55,611 nt of DNA from contig MEQL01000010.1 of the NCBI GenBank assembly GCA_001770205.1, positions 1 to 55,611 on the forward strand, in the 5' to 3' direction. Made by a program: the position numbers and the translations under genes. How positions within the stretch are numbered: position 1 is the stretch's first letter; every line of letters starts with the position of its first letter. Under the pieces are notes generated by a model that saw only the letters and a list, made by a program, of their open reading frames with translations, did not search any database and was not told the DNA's origin. Source of the stretch: Bdellovibrionales bacterium RIFOXYD12_FULL_39_22. Its GTDB lineage: Bacteria > Bdellovibrionota > Bacteriovoracia > Bacteriovoracales > Bacteriovoracaceae. Of the stretch, positions 1 to 10,203 are shown one piece after another.

Positions 1-436
1 GGCAGGAGAACCAATGAAATATCTCATGTAGTATACGAACATAAAAACATGGCCGTAAAATCAGCTAGTTGTGGCCCAACTGTCAAACTCGGGTGGGAAG
101 GCGAGCTTTTCTGAGCAAGATGAAGAAAACTGAGAAATTATAAATGGCCCACTTTTTTCTTTGCGGCTTGCTACAAAAAAATGCATTAATTTTTGAGATT
201 ATTCAGAGGAGAAGATTAAATTAGGCTGGCCCGTGGTGAAAAATACAGGTCATGGATAAAACTGCCATTATCTTATTCATTATTGGTTCTTCCTGCTAAA
301 AAATTAAATGATTTATAGTCCAGATCATGGAAACAATATTTTTACAGTTCCTCTCTTCGGTGGATATATGAAACGAGTCATGCCTGTTTTGGAAAACTAA
401 GAAGCTTCCAGTTATTTGTTTATAACCCGCACGATA
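1..436. other. Non-coding stretch downstream of nuoN
   Basis: I see no gene, tRNA or convincing terminator in these 436 bases. The only start-stop frames are a few codons long. An A/T-rich palindrome at 434-451 (8-base arms ATACTATT/AATAGTAT, 2-base spacer) overlaps the nuoN stop codon. It has no T-run on the nuoN-sense side, so it is a weak terminator candidate at best. The stretch could hold the 3' untranslated region of the nuo transcript or a neighbour's control region lying outside the window. Confidence 0.5.
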
Positions 437-1915
437 CTATTTTAATAGTATTGTAGATTTTAAGACAATATCCTGCAGCAGTGTCCAGTAAATTCCCAGA
501 AGTAAAACAGGGATCGCTAACACTAGCGCAGTAAATCCCAACGCTTTGCTTTGAGTGGTTTCAGAAAAAGCTTGCGATGATTTTTCAAAGAACATGGCGC
601 GCATAATGCGAGCGTAGTAGTAAAGAGAGATGGCAGAGTTAACTACCCCAATCAATGCTAAGATGTAATACCAAAAAGTGGCCTTCTTCATAATGGCAGC
701 GAATAGATAAAACTTTCCAATAAAACCACCCAGCGGCGGAAGGCCTACTAACGAAAATAAAAAGATCGTTAACATAATTGCTAAAAAGGGAGCACGATCA
801 ATTAGTCCAGCAAAAGCACCAATCTCTTCGCTCCCAGTAACATCACGTACTGCAATGACGATGATAAAAGCGCCGAGGTTCATTAAAAGATAAATTGCCA
901 AGTAGAACATAATGGCACTTATTCCTTCGGAAGAAAAAGCGGCCAAGGCCATCAACATATAGCCGGCATGAGCAATACTTGAGTAGGCCAACAGACGTTT
1001 AATATTACTTTGGGAAATCGCTACAAGATTTCCAAGGGTCATTGTGGCGGCGGCCATCACCCCAATAACAATTTGCCAAGAAAAAAAGTCAGCAGGGAAG
1101 GCCGTAAGCAAAAAGCGAATTAAGATAGCAAATCCGGCCGCTTTGGGGCCTACGGACAAAATGGCAGTAATCGGGGTTGGTGCTCCCTGATAAACATCTG
1201 GACACCACATATGAAATGGCACAGAAGCTATCTTATACGCAAAACCGGCCAGTACACCAATAAAGGCAATAGAGGCAATTGCTCTGGTGGCCACCGAATA
1301 ATCTGAAGAAAGAAGATTAGTAATCTCAGATCCAATAACATTGAGATCTAAACTCCCAGTTAATCCGTAAAGATAAGATAGGCCAAAAAGCATAATTCCC
1401 GAAGCAGAAGCGCCGTAGATAACATATTTTAGTGCGGCCTCTGAAGATGCTTTATTTTGGCGTCGAAAGGCAGTCAAAATATAGGAAGTAGCAGACAAAA
1501 ACTCCATTCCTAAAAAAATCATCAAAAGATTTGATGAACTAACCAGAACAAACATCGCTAGCACCATGCTAAGCAAAATTCCAAAATATTCACCGCCACT
1601 ATAATCTTCTACCTCTTGCGATAGGTAAGAAAAAATAGCTCCCAAAAAAGCAGTAATTAAAAAGATGGCCTTGAAGTAGATTGCAAATTTATCTACCACA
1701 ATCATGGAGGAAAATAGCGATACATTTGTTAGCGTTCCCATTCCACAATTTACAGTGGCCAGCGCATATCCCGCCGCGGCCACCACGGCCATGGTTAGTC
1801 CGGCCAGTAGGCAACGTTTCTTACCACTAACCAAAAGATCGGTGACAAAAACCAACATTAGGCCAATGATTAATACAAGCTCTGGCACAAAAAATTTTAA
1901 ATCATTAAGTAACAT
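437..1915 (-). CDS. nuoN: NADH-quinone oxidoreductase subunit N
   Basis: NuoN is one of the three antiporter-like proton-pumping subunits in the membrane arm of respiratory complex I. The 492-residue product is almost wholly hydrophobic, with about 14 membrane segments. It carries the family core: a conserved Glu in the FLGMEFLSATSYIL helix, a Lys in the AALKYVIYGA segment, and the broken-helix region MWCPDVYQGAPTPITA. I chose the ATG at 1913-1915 because AAGGTGA lies 5 bases upstream; the GTG three codons earlier has no such site. It is last in the operon, 25 bases behind nuoM counted between the stop of nuoM and this start. Length is normal for NuoN. Confidence 0.95.
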   Translation of the reverse strand: MLLNDLKFFVPELVLIIGLMLVFVTDLLVSGKKRCLLAGLTMAVVAAAGYALATVNCGMGTLTNVSLFSSMIVVDKFAIYFKAIFLITAFLGAIFSYLSQEVEDYSGGEYFGILLSMVLAMFVLVSSSNLLMIFLGMEFLSATSYILTAFRRQNKASSEAALKYVIYGASASGIMLFGLSYLYGLTGSLDLNVIGSEITNLLSSDYSVATRAIASIAFIGVLAGFAYKIASVPFHMWCPDVYQGAPTPITAILSVGPKAAGFAILIRFLLTAFPADFFSWQIVIGVMAAATMTLGNLVAISQSNIKRLLAYSSIAHAGYMLMALAAFSSEGISAIMFYLAIYLLMNLGAFIIVIAVRDVTGSEEIGAFAGLIDRAPFLAIMLTIFLFSLVGLPPLGGFIGKFYLFAAIMKKATFWYYILALIGVVNSAISLYYYARIMRAMFFEKSSQAFSETTQSKALGFTALVLAIPVLLLGIYWTLLQDIVLKSTILLK

Positions 1916-1940
1916 ATTGATCACCTTTACAACTTACTTT

Positions 1941-3548
1941 TTACTGAATGCCTCTCATCATCTCCACTAAAGCAATTAGCGACGTATTCATCAGCTTAAA
2001 AACTGGTAGCGGATAGAATCCAAAAAAGATAACCAAAACGCCTAGAGAGTAAAGCATTGAGCGCTCTCGCCAATCCATATCCCACAACTTGCTCCACTTC
2101 TCATTGAGCTTACCCAAAAACATGCGTTGAATGGTCCAAAGATAATAAGCGGCAGTTATTACCACCGAGGTGGCCGCAATAATAGTCATAATTCTAAATG
2201 TTCCAAAAGAACCAAGGAAAACTAAAAACTCTCCAATAAATCCGGCCAATCCAGGAAGGCCAAGACTGGCCATAAAAGCTAGTCCCATAATCCCTGTATA
2301 TTCTGGCACCTGCTTGGCCAAACCACCAAAACCTTCAATATCTCTAGTATGGGCACGATCATAAATAACCCCGGCAACAAGGAACAGCATCGGGGAAACA
2401 AGTCCGTGACTGAACATTTGGAAAACTGCCCCCACCATACTTTGGGGAGTCATTGCCGCCATTCCCAAAAGAACAAATCCCATGTGGGATACTGAAGAAT
2501 AGGCGATCATCTTCTTTAAATCTTTTTGCGCTAAACAAACAAAAGCAGCATAAACGATGTTGATGGTTCCAAAAATCGCAATACCTGTTGCCGCCCAAAT
2601 AGCAGCATCTGGTAGCATTTGAAAGTTAAAGCGAAGCATTCCGTAAGTTCCCATCTTTAATAAAACCCCGGCCAGAATAACCGAAATAGGAGTAGGTGCC
2701 TCCACGTGAGCATCGGGCAACCAAGTATGAAATGGAAACATGGGAACTTTAATAGCAAATCCAATAAAGAGTCCAATAAACATAAGCTTAGAAAAGGCCA
2801 CTCCTAAAATCGGAGCAGAATTAGCAAATAGGCCTGCTTGCCCCATGGCCGAAAGGGCCATGATATTAAAGGTATGTGGAACAGATGTTCCATCTACCAA
2901 AGTTGCTGGGCCCGAAGCAAAATAGATTCCAATCATACAAAGAAGCATTAAAACAGAACCGGCCAAAGTATAAAGGAAAAATTTAATTGCCGCATACTCC
3001 TTACGAGGGCCTCCCCAAATACCAATCAAAAAGTACATTGGTAACAACATGATTTCCCAAAAAATATAAAATAGGAAAAAATCCATAGCACAAAAGGTTC
3101 CCATCATTCCTGTTTCTAATAATAAAAACATTACCATGTAACCGGGAACATTTTTATCCGTAAAGTGGTGGCCATCAATTTTGGAAAGCCAAGGAACAGA
3201 AGCAATAATGGCAATCAAGGAAACCAGGCCGGTTAATAACACCATGGTAATTGAAATTCCATCCACTGCTAAAAAATATTCAATATTAAAATCTTTTATC
3301 CAAACAAAGTGATGGATAAATTGCAATCCTGTCGAATTGCCATCAAAACTAAGATACAGGGCCACTGACATCATGAACACTGCTAAAACGTTAAGTACTG
3401 CTATCGCTCTACTTAAATTATCCATAACTGTTTTGCTAAAACATTTACAGACATAATTAATTAACGATAAGCCGATAATTAAGGCCGCCCCGATCAGCGG
3501 TGAAAAAGTCATCCAGGAAAGTAGTGTCGAGTTAGTTTGCAAGTCCAT
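1941..3548 (-). CDS. nuoM: NADH-quinone oxidoreductase subunit M
   Basis: NuoM is the middle antiporter-like, proton-translocating subunit of the complex I membrane arm. The 535-residue protein has the expected 14-helix profile. Diagnostic segments are the conserved Glu in YIFWEIMLLPMYFLIG, the broken-helix motif HTWLPDAHVEAPTPISVILAG, and KKMIAYSSVSHMGFVLLG. The start ATG is preceded by GAGG at a normal distance. It follows nuoL with 53 bases between them, the widest gap inside the operon. That gap is A/T-rich and I see no internal promoter or terminator in it. Confidence 0.96.
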   Translation of the reverse strand: MDLQTNSTLLSWMTFSPLIGAALIIGLSLINYVCKCFSKTVMDNLSRAIAVLNVLAVFMMSVALYLSFDGNSTGLQFIHHFVWIKDFNIEYFLAVDGISITMVLLTGLVSLIAIIASVPWLSKIDGHHFTDKNVPGYMVMFLLLETGMMGTFCAMDFFLFYIFWEIMLLPMYFLIGIWGGPRKEYAAIKFFLYTLAGSVLMLLCMIGIYFASGPATLVDGTSVPHTFNIMALSAMGQAGLFANSAPILGVAFSKLMFIGLFIGFAIKVPMFPFHTWLPDAHVEAPTPISVILAGVLLKMGTYGMLRFNFQMLPDAAIWAATGIAIFGTINIVYAAFVCLAQKDLKKMIAYSSVSHMGFVLLGMAAMTPQSMVGAVFQMFSHGLVSPMLFLVAGVIYDRAHTRDIEGFGGLAKQVPEYTGIMGLAFMASLGLPGLAGFIGEFLVFLGSFGTFRIMTIIAATSVVITAAYYLWTIQRMFLGKLNEKWSKLWDMDWRERSMLYSLGVLVIFFGFYPLPVFKLMNTSLIALVEMMRGIQ

Positions 3549-3601
3549 AAAACCTCAGTTCCTTTTTTAGATATAATAAAAAATCAAAATAAACATAATC
3601 G

Positions 3602-5815
3602 CTAAAATTTAATATAATTAATTAAAATCAATCCAAACATTGCCACCACAGTAATATAAATGTAGCTACGAATTTTTCCATTCTGGATCAGTGATAAAAT
3701 CGCTCCTCCAGAGACGACCATCCACCCGGTCCCATTAACTGCGCCGTCAACTACTCCAGAATCAACTCTTCCGTGGAAAAATCCCACTACCTTACCAACT
3801 GTTCCTACTAAATTGACCAAAGCATCGACGATTTTACGATCACACCAATCACAAAGTAGTCTAAACTGCATTACGCCCTTAATAATCGTAGCATCATACA
3901 ATTCATCCACGTAGTACTTGTTAGAAACGACATCATGCACTTTACGCACTAATTGGTTCTTACTGGCCAAAATTTTGGCCGGAAGTGGATTTTTGTTATC
4001 TAGATATAACCAACGCGCTACTAGCCAACCTGCGGTGGCCAAGAAAACAGATAATCCCATCAAAATCCACTCCATAATATGTGGAAAATGAGCAGCAGTT
4101 ATATAGTTAACTGATCCTTCAAATACTGGTTCTAACCAATGGTGTAAAAGATTTGGCAAGTGCCACAGGTGCGGAAGGCCTAAAAATCCCCCCACTACCG
4201 ACAAAAATCCCAATATGGCCAAAACATAAGTCATATTATTTGGCGACTCATGCGGTGTATGAGCGTGTCCATAATGGCCATGATCTGCGTGATGATCCTC
4301 ATGATGTCCGCCCCCCCCGCGATACTCTCCAGTAAAAGTCATGTAGTATGAACGATACATGTAAAAGGCCGTACCTAAGGCCGCAACCGCCCCCATCACC
4401 CAGATAAAAATCCCTCCACCTGGAAAGAGAAGATTGCCCGAACTAAAGGCCTTCCACAAAATTTCATCTTTGGAGTAAAAACCGGCAGCAAAAGGAAAAC
4501 CAGCGATGGCCCAACAGGCCACTAAATAGGTAGTAGCAGTAATCGGCATATACTTTTTAAGTCCACCCATCTTACGCATATCTTGTTCGTGATGACATCC
4601 CATTATGACGCTTCCAGATCCCAAGAAGAGACAGGCCTTAAAAAAAGCATGCGTCATAAGGTGGAAAATTCCCACCCAATAAGCTCCCACACCAACGGCA
4701 ATAAACATAAATCCCAACTGCGATACGGTGGAGTAGGCCAAAACTTTTTTAATATCGTATTGGAAAAATCCAATCGATGCAGCGAAGAGGGCCGTTAGGG
4801 CGCCCACAAAAGTCACCCAACTCATCAAGAAAGGATCAAGGGCAAAAATAAAATGCAACCTGGCCACCATATAAACACCGGCCGTAACCATGGTGGCAGC
4901 ATGGATGAGTGCAGACACCGGGGTTGGGCCGGCCATTGCATCTGGCAACCAAACATAAAGCGGAATTTGCGCAGATTTTCCCATAGCGCCAACAAAAAGA
5001 AAAATTCCAATCAAAGTAATCAGACTAATCCCAAAAACTTTCCGATTTAAAAAACGCTCCTTAAACTCTTTATTTTCAAAACGCTCGGCCACATGGCGAA
5101 AAGTTACCGAAGCAACTTTGGCGGCCGCCATCTCGTGAGTTATTTCTGAGGCGGTAGAAAGATTGCTCCCCTCTATGTCTGCAAATTTTCCATCAACCCA
5201 CTCTCCCTGCATTCCCCAGAAGAGCAACATCAATCCGATAACAAAACCAAAATCCCCTACGCGGTTAACCACGAAGGCCTTCATGCCAGCAACTGCATTT
5301 TTCTTCTCATGATACCAGAAACTAATCAGAAGATATGAGCAGAGTCCTACCCCTTCCCAACCAACAAACATCACTACGAAATTATCTCCCAATACCAGCA
5401 CCAACATGGAAAACATAAACAAATTAAGATAAGAAAAAAAGCGCCAATAGCTGGGTTCTTCATGCATATAACCCACAGAATAAATATGAATCAATGTCCC
5501 AACAAAAGTCACCACCGAACACATTACCAGTGTCAATTGATCCATCACAAAGGAAAATTGGGCATCCAAAAATCCAATGGGCATCCAATCCCAAAGTGTT
5601 GCGATCAACACTCGTTCATTGGCCGGCAACGACAGCAACTTAAAAAAGGCCATCAGGGTAATTAGAAAAGAGATGGCCGGCATAATAATCGCCGGATAAT
5701 GAACTGCAGCATGGCCAAACCTCTTCTGCATCTTATATCCGGCCAGCGCGTTATAGGCCGCTCCGATTAATGGTGCCAGCGGAATAATTGTGAGTAGCGG
5801 AAATTCAGTTGTCAT
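3602..5815 (-). CDS. nuoL: NADH-quinone oxidoreductase subunit L
   Basis: NuoL is the distal antiporter-like subunit, whose C-terminal lateral helix runs along the membrane arm of complex I. The 737-residue product is longer than the roughly 610 residues of the E. coli protein. The extra length comes mainly from a polar insertion around residues 215-265, a His-rich loop near residues 497-522, and a long C-terminal part. Family signatures are WEGVGLCSYLLISFWY, VWLPDAMAGPTPVSALIHAATMV and KKVLAYSTVSQLGFMF. A run of eight G (coding strand) encodes part of the His/Gly loop. nuoK ends 3 bases upstream, so translation is probably coupled. Confidence 0.96.
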   Translation of the reverse strand: MTTEFPLLTIIPLAPLIGAAYNALAGYKMQKRFGHAAVHYPAIIMPAISFLITLMAFFKLLSLPANERVLIATLWDWMPIGFLDAQFSFVMDQLTLVMCSVVTFVGTLIHIYSVGYMHEEPSYWRFFSYLNLFMFSMLVLVLGDNFVVMFVGWEGVGLCSYLLISFWYHEKKNAVAGMKAFVVNRVGDFGFVIGLMLLFWGMQGEWVDGKFADIEGSNLSTASEITHEMAAAKVASVTFRHVAERFENKEFKERFLNRKVFGISLITLIGIFLFVGAMGKSAQIPLYVWLPDAMAGPTPVSALIHAATMVTAGVYMVARLHFIFALDPFLMSWVTFVGALTALFAASIGFFQYDIKKVLAYSTVSQLGFMFIAVGVGAYWVGIFHLMTHAFFKACLFLGSGSVIMGCHHEQDMRKMGGLKKYMPITATTYLVACWAIAGFPFAAGFYSKDEILWKAFSSGNLLFPGGGIFIWVMGAVAALGTAFYMYRSYYMTFTGEYRGGGGHHEDHHADHGHYGHAHTPHESPNNMTYVLAILGFLSVVGGFLGLPHLWHLPNLLHHWLEPVFEGSVNYITAAHFPHIMEWILMGLSVFLATAGWLVARWLYLDNKNPLPAKILASKNQLVRKVHDVVSNKYYVDELYDATIIKGVMQFRLLCDWCDRKIVDALVNLVGTVGKVVGFFHGRVDSGVVDGAVNGTGWMVVSGGAILSLIQNGKIRSYIYITVVAMFGLILINYIKF

Positions 5816-5818
5816 TAA

Positions 5819-6133
5819 TTATCCTCTCAATATAGATACTTCATCGACTTCAATATTTTTGTTAAAATTTCGGTATAGGGCAAAAACAATGGCCAAAGCA
5901 ATAGTGACCCCAATGGCCGCCAATACTATTCCAAAGAGTGAAAAAATATATCCATCCACCTCTCCCCCGCGATAATGCGCAAAGGTGGCGAAATTGATAT
6001 TAGCAGCATTAACAATAAGCTCGATTCCCATCAAAAGACCGATGGCATTACGCCGGCCCATTAAACAGTAAAGGCCCAAGCAAAACATTGCGGCGGCCAA
6101 AATTAAAAAATGTACAGCTCCAATAGTGGCCAT
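5819..6133 (-). CDS. nuoK: NADH-quinone oxidoreductase subunit K
   Basis: NuoK is a small three-helix subunit that contributes essential membrane glutamates to the proton path of complex I. The protein has 104 residues, the usual size. The segment GRRNAIGLLMGIELIVNAAN contains the conserved Glu of helix 2. I placed the start at the ATG at 6131-6133 (MATIGAVHF...), which gives the family N-terminus; a reading frame open further upstream overlaps nuoJ and is not needed. The nuoJ stop codon is one base away, consistent with translational coupling. Confidence 0.95.
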   Translation of the reverse strand: MATIGAVHFLILAAAMFCLGLYCLMGRRNAIGLLMGIELIVNAANINFATFAHYRGGEVDGYIFSLFGIVLAAIGVTIALAIVFALYRNFNKNIEVDEVSILRG

Positions 6134-6134
6134 T

Positions 6135-6686
6135 TTATAGACTCCTTCCCTGCTCTGACGTTGCAGACAGATTGGTGTTACCCGCTTTTTCGATATTCTC
6201 TTTTCTTGCAATTACAACTGCTCCGATTAAACCAACCAAAAGCAATACCGAAACAATCTCAAAGGGTAATAAATATTTTGTAAGTAAAGCATCACCAATA
6301 CTATCAGTAATAGGGCCCAACTCCTGAGTCCCCGCAGAAACCTGCCAGGGTGCTTTTATAATTGTAAAAAAGAGTCCCACAAAAATCACTAAAACCGTTA
6401 CAAAAGATAAAAACTGAGAACGCGAAGGATTAGAAGAGCTAGCGTTACTAATTTTATTGGTCAACATAATTGCAAACAAGATTAAAACGAGAATACCACC
6501 GACATACAAAACCAATTGAGCAATGGCCAAAAAATCAGCATCTAATAAGGCATAGATCACTACCACTCCGATAAAGGAGATCAACAGCGAAAAAGCGGAG
6601 TAAATGATATTCTTCGAAAAGGCCACCATCGCCGCTCCATACAGAGTGAAGAGTGCCGCACAATAAAACATTACAGTAAAGGCCAT
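6135..6686 (-). CDS. nuoJ: NADH-quinone oxidoreductase subunit J
   Basis: NuoJ is a five-helix membrane subunit of complex I whose third helix changes shape during turnover. The 183-residue protein shows the family pattern: NIIYSAFSLLISFIGVVVIYALLDADFLAIAQLVLYVGGILVLILFAIML (quoted here only as helices 2-3 of the family; residues about 26-75), then two more hydrophobic segments and a polar tail. It lies 26 bases after nuoI and one base before nuoK. The short soluble C-terminus after the last helix is ordinary. Confidence 0.94.
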   Translation of the reverse strand: MAFTVMFYCAALFTLYGAAMVAFSKNIIYSAFSLLISFIGVVVIYALLDADFLAIAQLVLYVGGILVLILFAIMLTNKISNASSSNPSRSQFLSFVTVLVIFVGLFFTIIKAPWQVSAGTQELGPITDSIGDALLTKYLLPFEIVSVLLLVGLIGAVVIARKENIEKAGNTNLSATSEQGRSL

Positions 6687-6712
6687 ATTTCAATCCTCAG
6701 TTCTAATTCAAC

Positions 6713-7264
6713 CTAGTTCTTACTTTTTAAATTTCTCTCCAATACATTTTTGCCAATTGATCCGCGGGCCCGAAGCTCTGGTTGCGGATCTTTAGGCCTA
6801 AAGGGCGTAACTTTTTCCCCTTTATCTACATAACTTAAAAGCAAATTATCGATGTTATCCGTTGCGTAAGCAAAAAGTGTCGTATGACGAATCGCTCCCG
6901 TCGGACAAGCATCTACGCACAACCCACAATACATACATTTTGCCGCATCAATGTCAAAGCGAGCAATAAAACGCTCTTTGGTTTCTGCATTGCGCTCCAT
7001 ATCGATGGAAATCGTATCAATCGGACAGGCCTTCTGACAGGCCAAACATCCAGTACAAATACGAGTCTCTACTTCTAAAATTCCTCGTGTACGTTCCGGT
7101 AATGTCTCTTCTAGTGGTTTTTCAATTTTATCTGGCCACTGAATAGTAATTGGCCGACGAAAAAGCCAACTAAAGGTTACGGCCATCCCCTCTAGGGTCG
7201 AGAGGGCGGCATTTTGAATATTTTTAAAATATTGTCCCAAAGTTAAATTTGTGCTGCTACTCAT
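6713..7264 (-). CDS. nuoI: NADH-quinone oxidoreductase subunit I (two 4Fe-4S)
   Basis: NuoI is the 2x[4Fe-4S] ferredoxin-type subunit (clusters N6a and N6b) that hands electrons towards the quinone site through NuoB. The 183-residue protein has two classical cluster motifs, CTGCLACQKACP near residues 68-79 and CMYCGLCVDACPTGAI near residues 111-126. All eight cysteines are present. The N-terminal helix for membrane contact is also present. It lies 20 bases after nuoH. Nothing in it suggests loss of function. Confidence 0.96.
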   Translation of the reverse strand: MSSSTNLTLGQYFKNIQNAALSTLEGMAVTFSWLFRRPITIQWPDKIEKPLEETLPERTRGILEVETRICTGCLACQKACPIDTISIDMERNAETKERFIARFDIDAAKCMYCGLCVDACPTGAIRHTTLFAYATDNIDNLLLSYVDKGEKVTPFRPKDPQPELRARGSIGKNVLERNLKSKN

Positions 7265-7284
7265 ATTGGAAAGTCCCTTTCACC

Positions 7285-8529
7285 TTATGGCAATCGATAT
7301 GGCGGATACCACATATCCTTGCCTGTCATCTTCTTATAATTATCGCGATCAATCATGTAATTAAAACGTATTCTATAAATGTAATAGGCCAGTAGCATAA
7401 ATGCTCCAGCAAAAACTACAACTCGTAAAACCAAGCCTATCATTGAATTCCAATCAATCAACACCATCCACGTCATGGTTCCCAAAATACAGACAAAAGA
7501 CCCAGGCACTAGATATTTCCAACAAAGATTCATCATCTGATCAAGACGCAAACGAGGCAATGTCCAACGCAACTGAATGACCACCACTACTAACGCTAAC
7601 GTTTTAACCATAAAAATTGCCAACCCTAAAAGGATTATGCCCCAGGAAGAAGTACTTTCTTCCACCGAAATAAAAGGAACACGCCATCCACCTAAAAAAC
7701 AAATTACAGCGATAGCACTCATAATCCATAAATTGGCCCACTCTGCAAAAAAGAAAACAACAAAGCGAAAACCGGAATATTCGGTGCAGTAACCGGCCAC
7801 TAGTTCACTTTCGGCCTCCGGCAAGTCAAAAGGAGTTCTATTTCCTTCTGCTAGAGCGGAGACAAAGTAGATAAAGAAAGCAATAAAAGCAAAAGGACTG
7901 TGAAAAATAAACCAATCCCAAGGTAATCCACCTTGTGCACTAATAATTCCTTGCGTCGACAATGAGCCAGAAAGTAACACCACTACTAAGATAGAAAGGG
8001 CCAACGGAATTTCATAAGAGACGATTTGCGCGGCAGAGCGCAATCCTCCAAACATAGACCACTTGGAATTGGAGGCCCACCCTCCCAAAATAATTCCCAC
8101 TACTACTAGTGCCGTTATAGAAATAATATAAAAAATACCAACATCCATATTGGCAGCAACAATATTAGCACCAAAGGGTAAAACCACAAAAGTGCCTAGC
8201 ATTCCCGCAAAAACAAAATAAGGAGCAATTTTAAAAAGAAAGCGATCGGCCCCATTTGGAATCAAATCTTCCTTCATAATAAGTTTTAATCCATCTGCCA
8301 CAAATTGAAAAAGTCCCTGTGGCCCAACACGATTAGGTCCAACGCGGGCCATAATTCGTCCAGCAATTCGTCGCTCCACGAAGCTGGCCAACCCAGCAAA
8401 TAACGAGGCAAAGCCCAACATAACAAGCGCCGAGGCAATCGCCACAATTAGATAAATCAACCACGCCGACTCCTGGCCATTGATTGATACTGCATAGTTT
8501 TTTTCCAAATAATTTGCTAAGTACCACAT
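7285..8529 (-). CDS. nuoH: NADH-quinone oxidoreductase subunit H
   Basis: NuoH forms much of the quinone chamber and the link to the membrane arm. The product is 414 residues with about eight membrane helices, longer than the roughly 325 residues of E. coli NuoH. Signatures are ERRIAGRIMARVGPNRVGP near residue 60, the loop SAQIVSYEIPLALS, and AEGNRTPFDLPEAESELVAGY, where the quinone-site acidic residues lie. I chose the ATG at 8527-8529 because AGAGGTGG sits about ten bases upstream. That places it directly after the nuoD stop (one base apart). nuoE, nuoF and nuoG, which lie between nuoD and nuoH in many bacteria, are absent here. Confidence 0.95.
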   Translation of the reverse strand: MWYLANYLEKNYAVSINGQESAWLIYLIVAIASALVMLGFASLFAGLASFVERRIAGRIMARVGPNRVGPQGLFQFVADGLKLIMKEDLIPNGADRFLFKIAPYFVFAGMLGTFVVLPFGANIVAANMDVGIFYIISITALVVVGIILGGWASNSKWSMFGGLRSAAQIVSYEIPLALSILVVVLLSGSLSTQGIISAQGGLPWDWFIFHSPFAFIAFFIYFVSALAEGNRTPFDLPEAESELVAGYCTEYSGFRFVVFFFAEWANLWIMSAIAVICFLGGWRVPFISVEESTSSWGIILLGLAIFMVKTLALVVVVIQLRWTLPRLRLDQMMNLCWKYLVPGSFVCILGTMTWMVLIDWNSMIGLVLRVVVFAGAFMLLAYYIYRIRFNYMIDRDNYKKMTGKDMWYPPYRLP

Positions 8530-8530
8530 C

Positions 8531-9691
8531 TTATCTATCCACCTCTGGAGCAACCACATCTAGACTGCCAATAATGGCAACCAGATCCGCGATCATTACC
8601 CCTTTTGATAAATGCTCTATAATCGACATGGCCGTAAACGATCCGGCCCTAATTTTTACTCTCAATGGTTTACTGGAACCATCGCTAACTACATAGTAGA
8701 AAAGTTCACCACGAGCAGATTCCACTCGGGCAATAGCTTCTCCCTTCGGCGGTTTGATCGTTTTGGGCACTTTGGCCATAATTTCGCCTTCCGGCATAGT
8801 AGCAAGTGCTTGCCGTAAAATTTTACATGATTCACGAATCTCCAAAATTCTAAGCACGAAGCGATCATAGCAGTCGCCAACAGTTCCACGAAATCCTTTG
8901 CCCACTGGAATTTTAAAATCAAATTTAGAATAAACAGAATACGGCACATCACGACGAATATCCCAATCAACACCGCTGGCACGCAAATTGGGCCCTACTA
9001 AATTATAGCTCATCGCCTCTTCTGCTGAAATCGGAGATACATTGGCCAAGCGCTGAACAAAGATTTCATTATTGGTTATCAGACGATCAAATTCATCGAC
9101 CATGGGTTCGAAATGATCAATCCATTTAACAATTTTCTCTGCTAACTCTTTACCACAATCAAAGGCCACTCCGCCGATACGAATATAGTTATAAGTCAAA
9201 CGCGCTCCACACAATTCTTCCATCAGATCATTGACAAATTCACGCTCTTTTAACCAATGAACAAACGGAGTAAAGGCCCCAATATCCATGGCCATTGCCC
9301 CGTTGGCCACTAAGTGGCTAGCAATTCGATTCAATTCTGTAGCAATTACTCGTAAATATTCTGCTCGCTCTGGCACTTGAATGGAGGCAAGCTTCTCCAC
9401 CGCCATCGCAAAACCTTGGTTGGCCGACATGGCCGCTAAATAATCGACACGATCAGTGAAGGGAACAAAACCATTATATTCCACCGCCTCCCCTATTTTT
9501 TCAATACCACGATGGAGATACCCTACATGGGCCACCGCTTTATGCATCACTTCACCATCGGTGACCAAAAGAAAATTCAAAACTCCGTGGGTGGAAGGAT
9601 GTTGCGGCCCCATGTTCACTAACATTTCATCAGCGACTGGTTGATACAACTGTTTTAGCTCGTGTAAATCTTTTAACTCTTGCTTAACCAT
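8531..9691 (-). CDS. nuoD: NADH-quinone oxidoreductase subunit D
   Basis: NuoD is the 49-kDa-type subunit that forms the quinone-binding pocket with NuoB and descends from the large subunit of NiFe hydrogenases. The product is 386 residues. The N-terminal loop [13 protein letters not shown] carries the conserved His involved in quinone binding. [12 protein letters not shown] and the C-terminal segment [17 protein letters not shown] are family hallmarks. The ATG at 9689-9691 is preceded by CGGAAAA at a good distance and is preferred over a GTG 21 bases upstream. It overlaps the nuoC stop by 8 bases. Confidence 0.95.
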   Translation of the reverse strand: MVKQELKDLHELKQLYQPVADEMLVNMGPQHPSTHGVLNFLLVTDGEVMHKAVAHVGYLHRGIEKIGEAVEYNGFVPFTDRVDYLAAMSANQGFAMAVEKLASIQVPERAEYLRVIATELNRIASHLVANGAMAMDIGAFTPFVHWLKEREFVNDLMEELCGARLTYNYIRIGGVAFDCGKELAEKIVKWIDHFEPMVDEFDRLITNNEIFVQRLANVSPISAEEAMSYNLVGPNLRASGVDWDIRRDVPYSVYSKFDFKIPVGKGFRGTVGDCYDRFVLRILEIRESCKILRQALATMPEGEIMAKVPKTIKPPKGEAIARVESARGELFYYVVSDGSSKPLRVKIRAGSFTAMSIIEHLSKGVMIADLVAIIGSLDVVAPEVDR

Positions 9692-10199
9692 TGCTATTTT
9701 CCGTTGTTGCACTCTGCCCTTCTGGGATCAGCGGATTTTTTCTTGTATGAGACATCCCGTGATATTCGGTTGGTGGAGTATAATCTTTACGCAGAGGATG
9801 GCCTTGCCAATCATCTGGTAACATAATTCGACGCAAATCAGGATGGTTTTTAAAATTCACTCCAAAAAGATCAAAGCACTCTCGTTCTTGCCAATCAGCA
9901 GTCTTCCACACACTCTCAACACTATCAATGACAGCATTATCGCGAGGAAGAGTAACCTTTAAAACTAAATCATGCTTTTTACTATATGATATCAAGTGGT
10001 AAACTAATTCCAAATGATCGCCCAAATCCACGGCCGTCATGCAGGTCAAAACTTGCATAGACAGCTCCTCATTATCACGACAAAACTGGCAAATTGCCTT
10101 CAGCTTTTCGGCATTAACAAAGGTTCCCGTTGCAAAATTTTCTAAAACCTCATTGGGAAATTTGCCTTTAATCAAATTAATCTGTGATTGTACATCCAT
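9684..10199 (-). CDS. nuoC: NADH-quinone oxidoreductase subunit C
   Basis: NuoC is the 30-kDa-type subunit of the complex I connecting module. The 171-residue protein has the diagnostic segment [20 protein letters not shown], followed by the [19 protein letters not shown] signature near residue 130. It is a separate gene here, not fused to nuoD as in E. coli, and its end overlaps the nuoD start. The start ATG lies 4 bases after the nuoB stop. The C-terminal tail after the HPLRKDY motif is short and polar. Confidence 0.95.
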   Translation of the reverse strand: MDVQSQINLIKGKFPNEVLENFATGTFVNAEKLKAICQFCRDNEELSMQVLTCMTAVDLGDHLELVYHLISYSKKHDLVLKVTLPRDNAVIDSVESVWKTADWQERECFDLFGVNFKNHPDLRRIMLPDDWQGHPLRKDYTPPTEYHGMSHTRKNPLIPEGQSATTENSNG

Positions 10200-10203
10200 A
10201 TGA

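Noticed and set aside
434..451. Terminator at the nuoN stop codon
   Set aside because: The stem is all A/T except one G-C pair, overlaps the stop codon and lacks a T-run.
4300..4330. Run of eight C (G on the coding strand) in nuoL as a phase-variation tract
   Set aside because: It encodes a Gly/His loop where NuoL proteins commonly have His-rich sequence, and switching off an essential subunit makes little sense.
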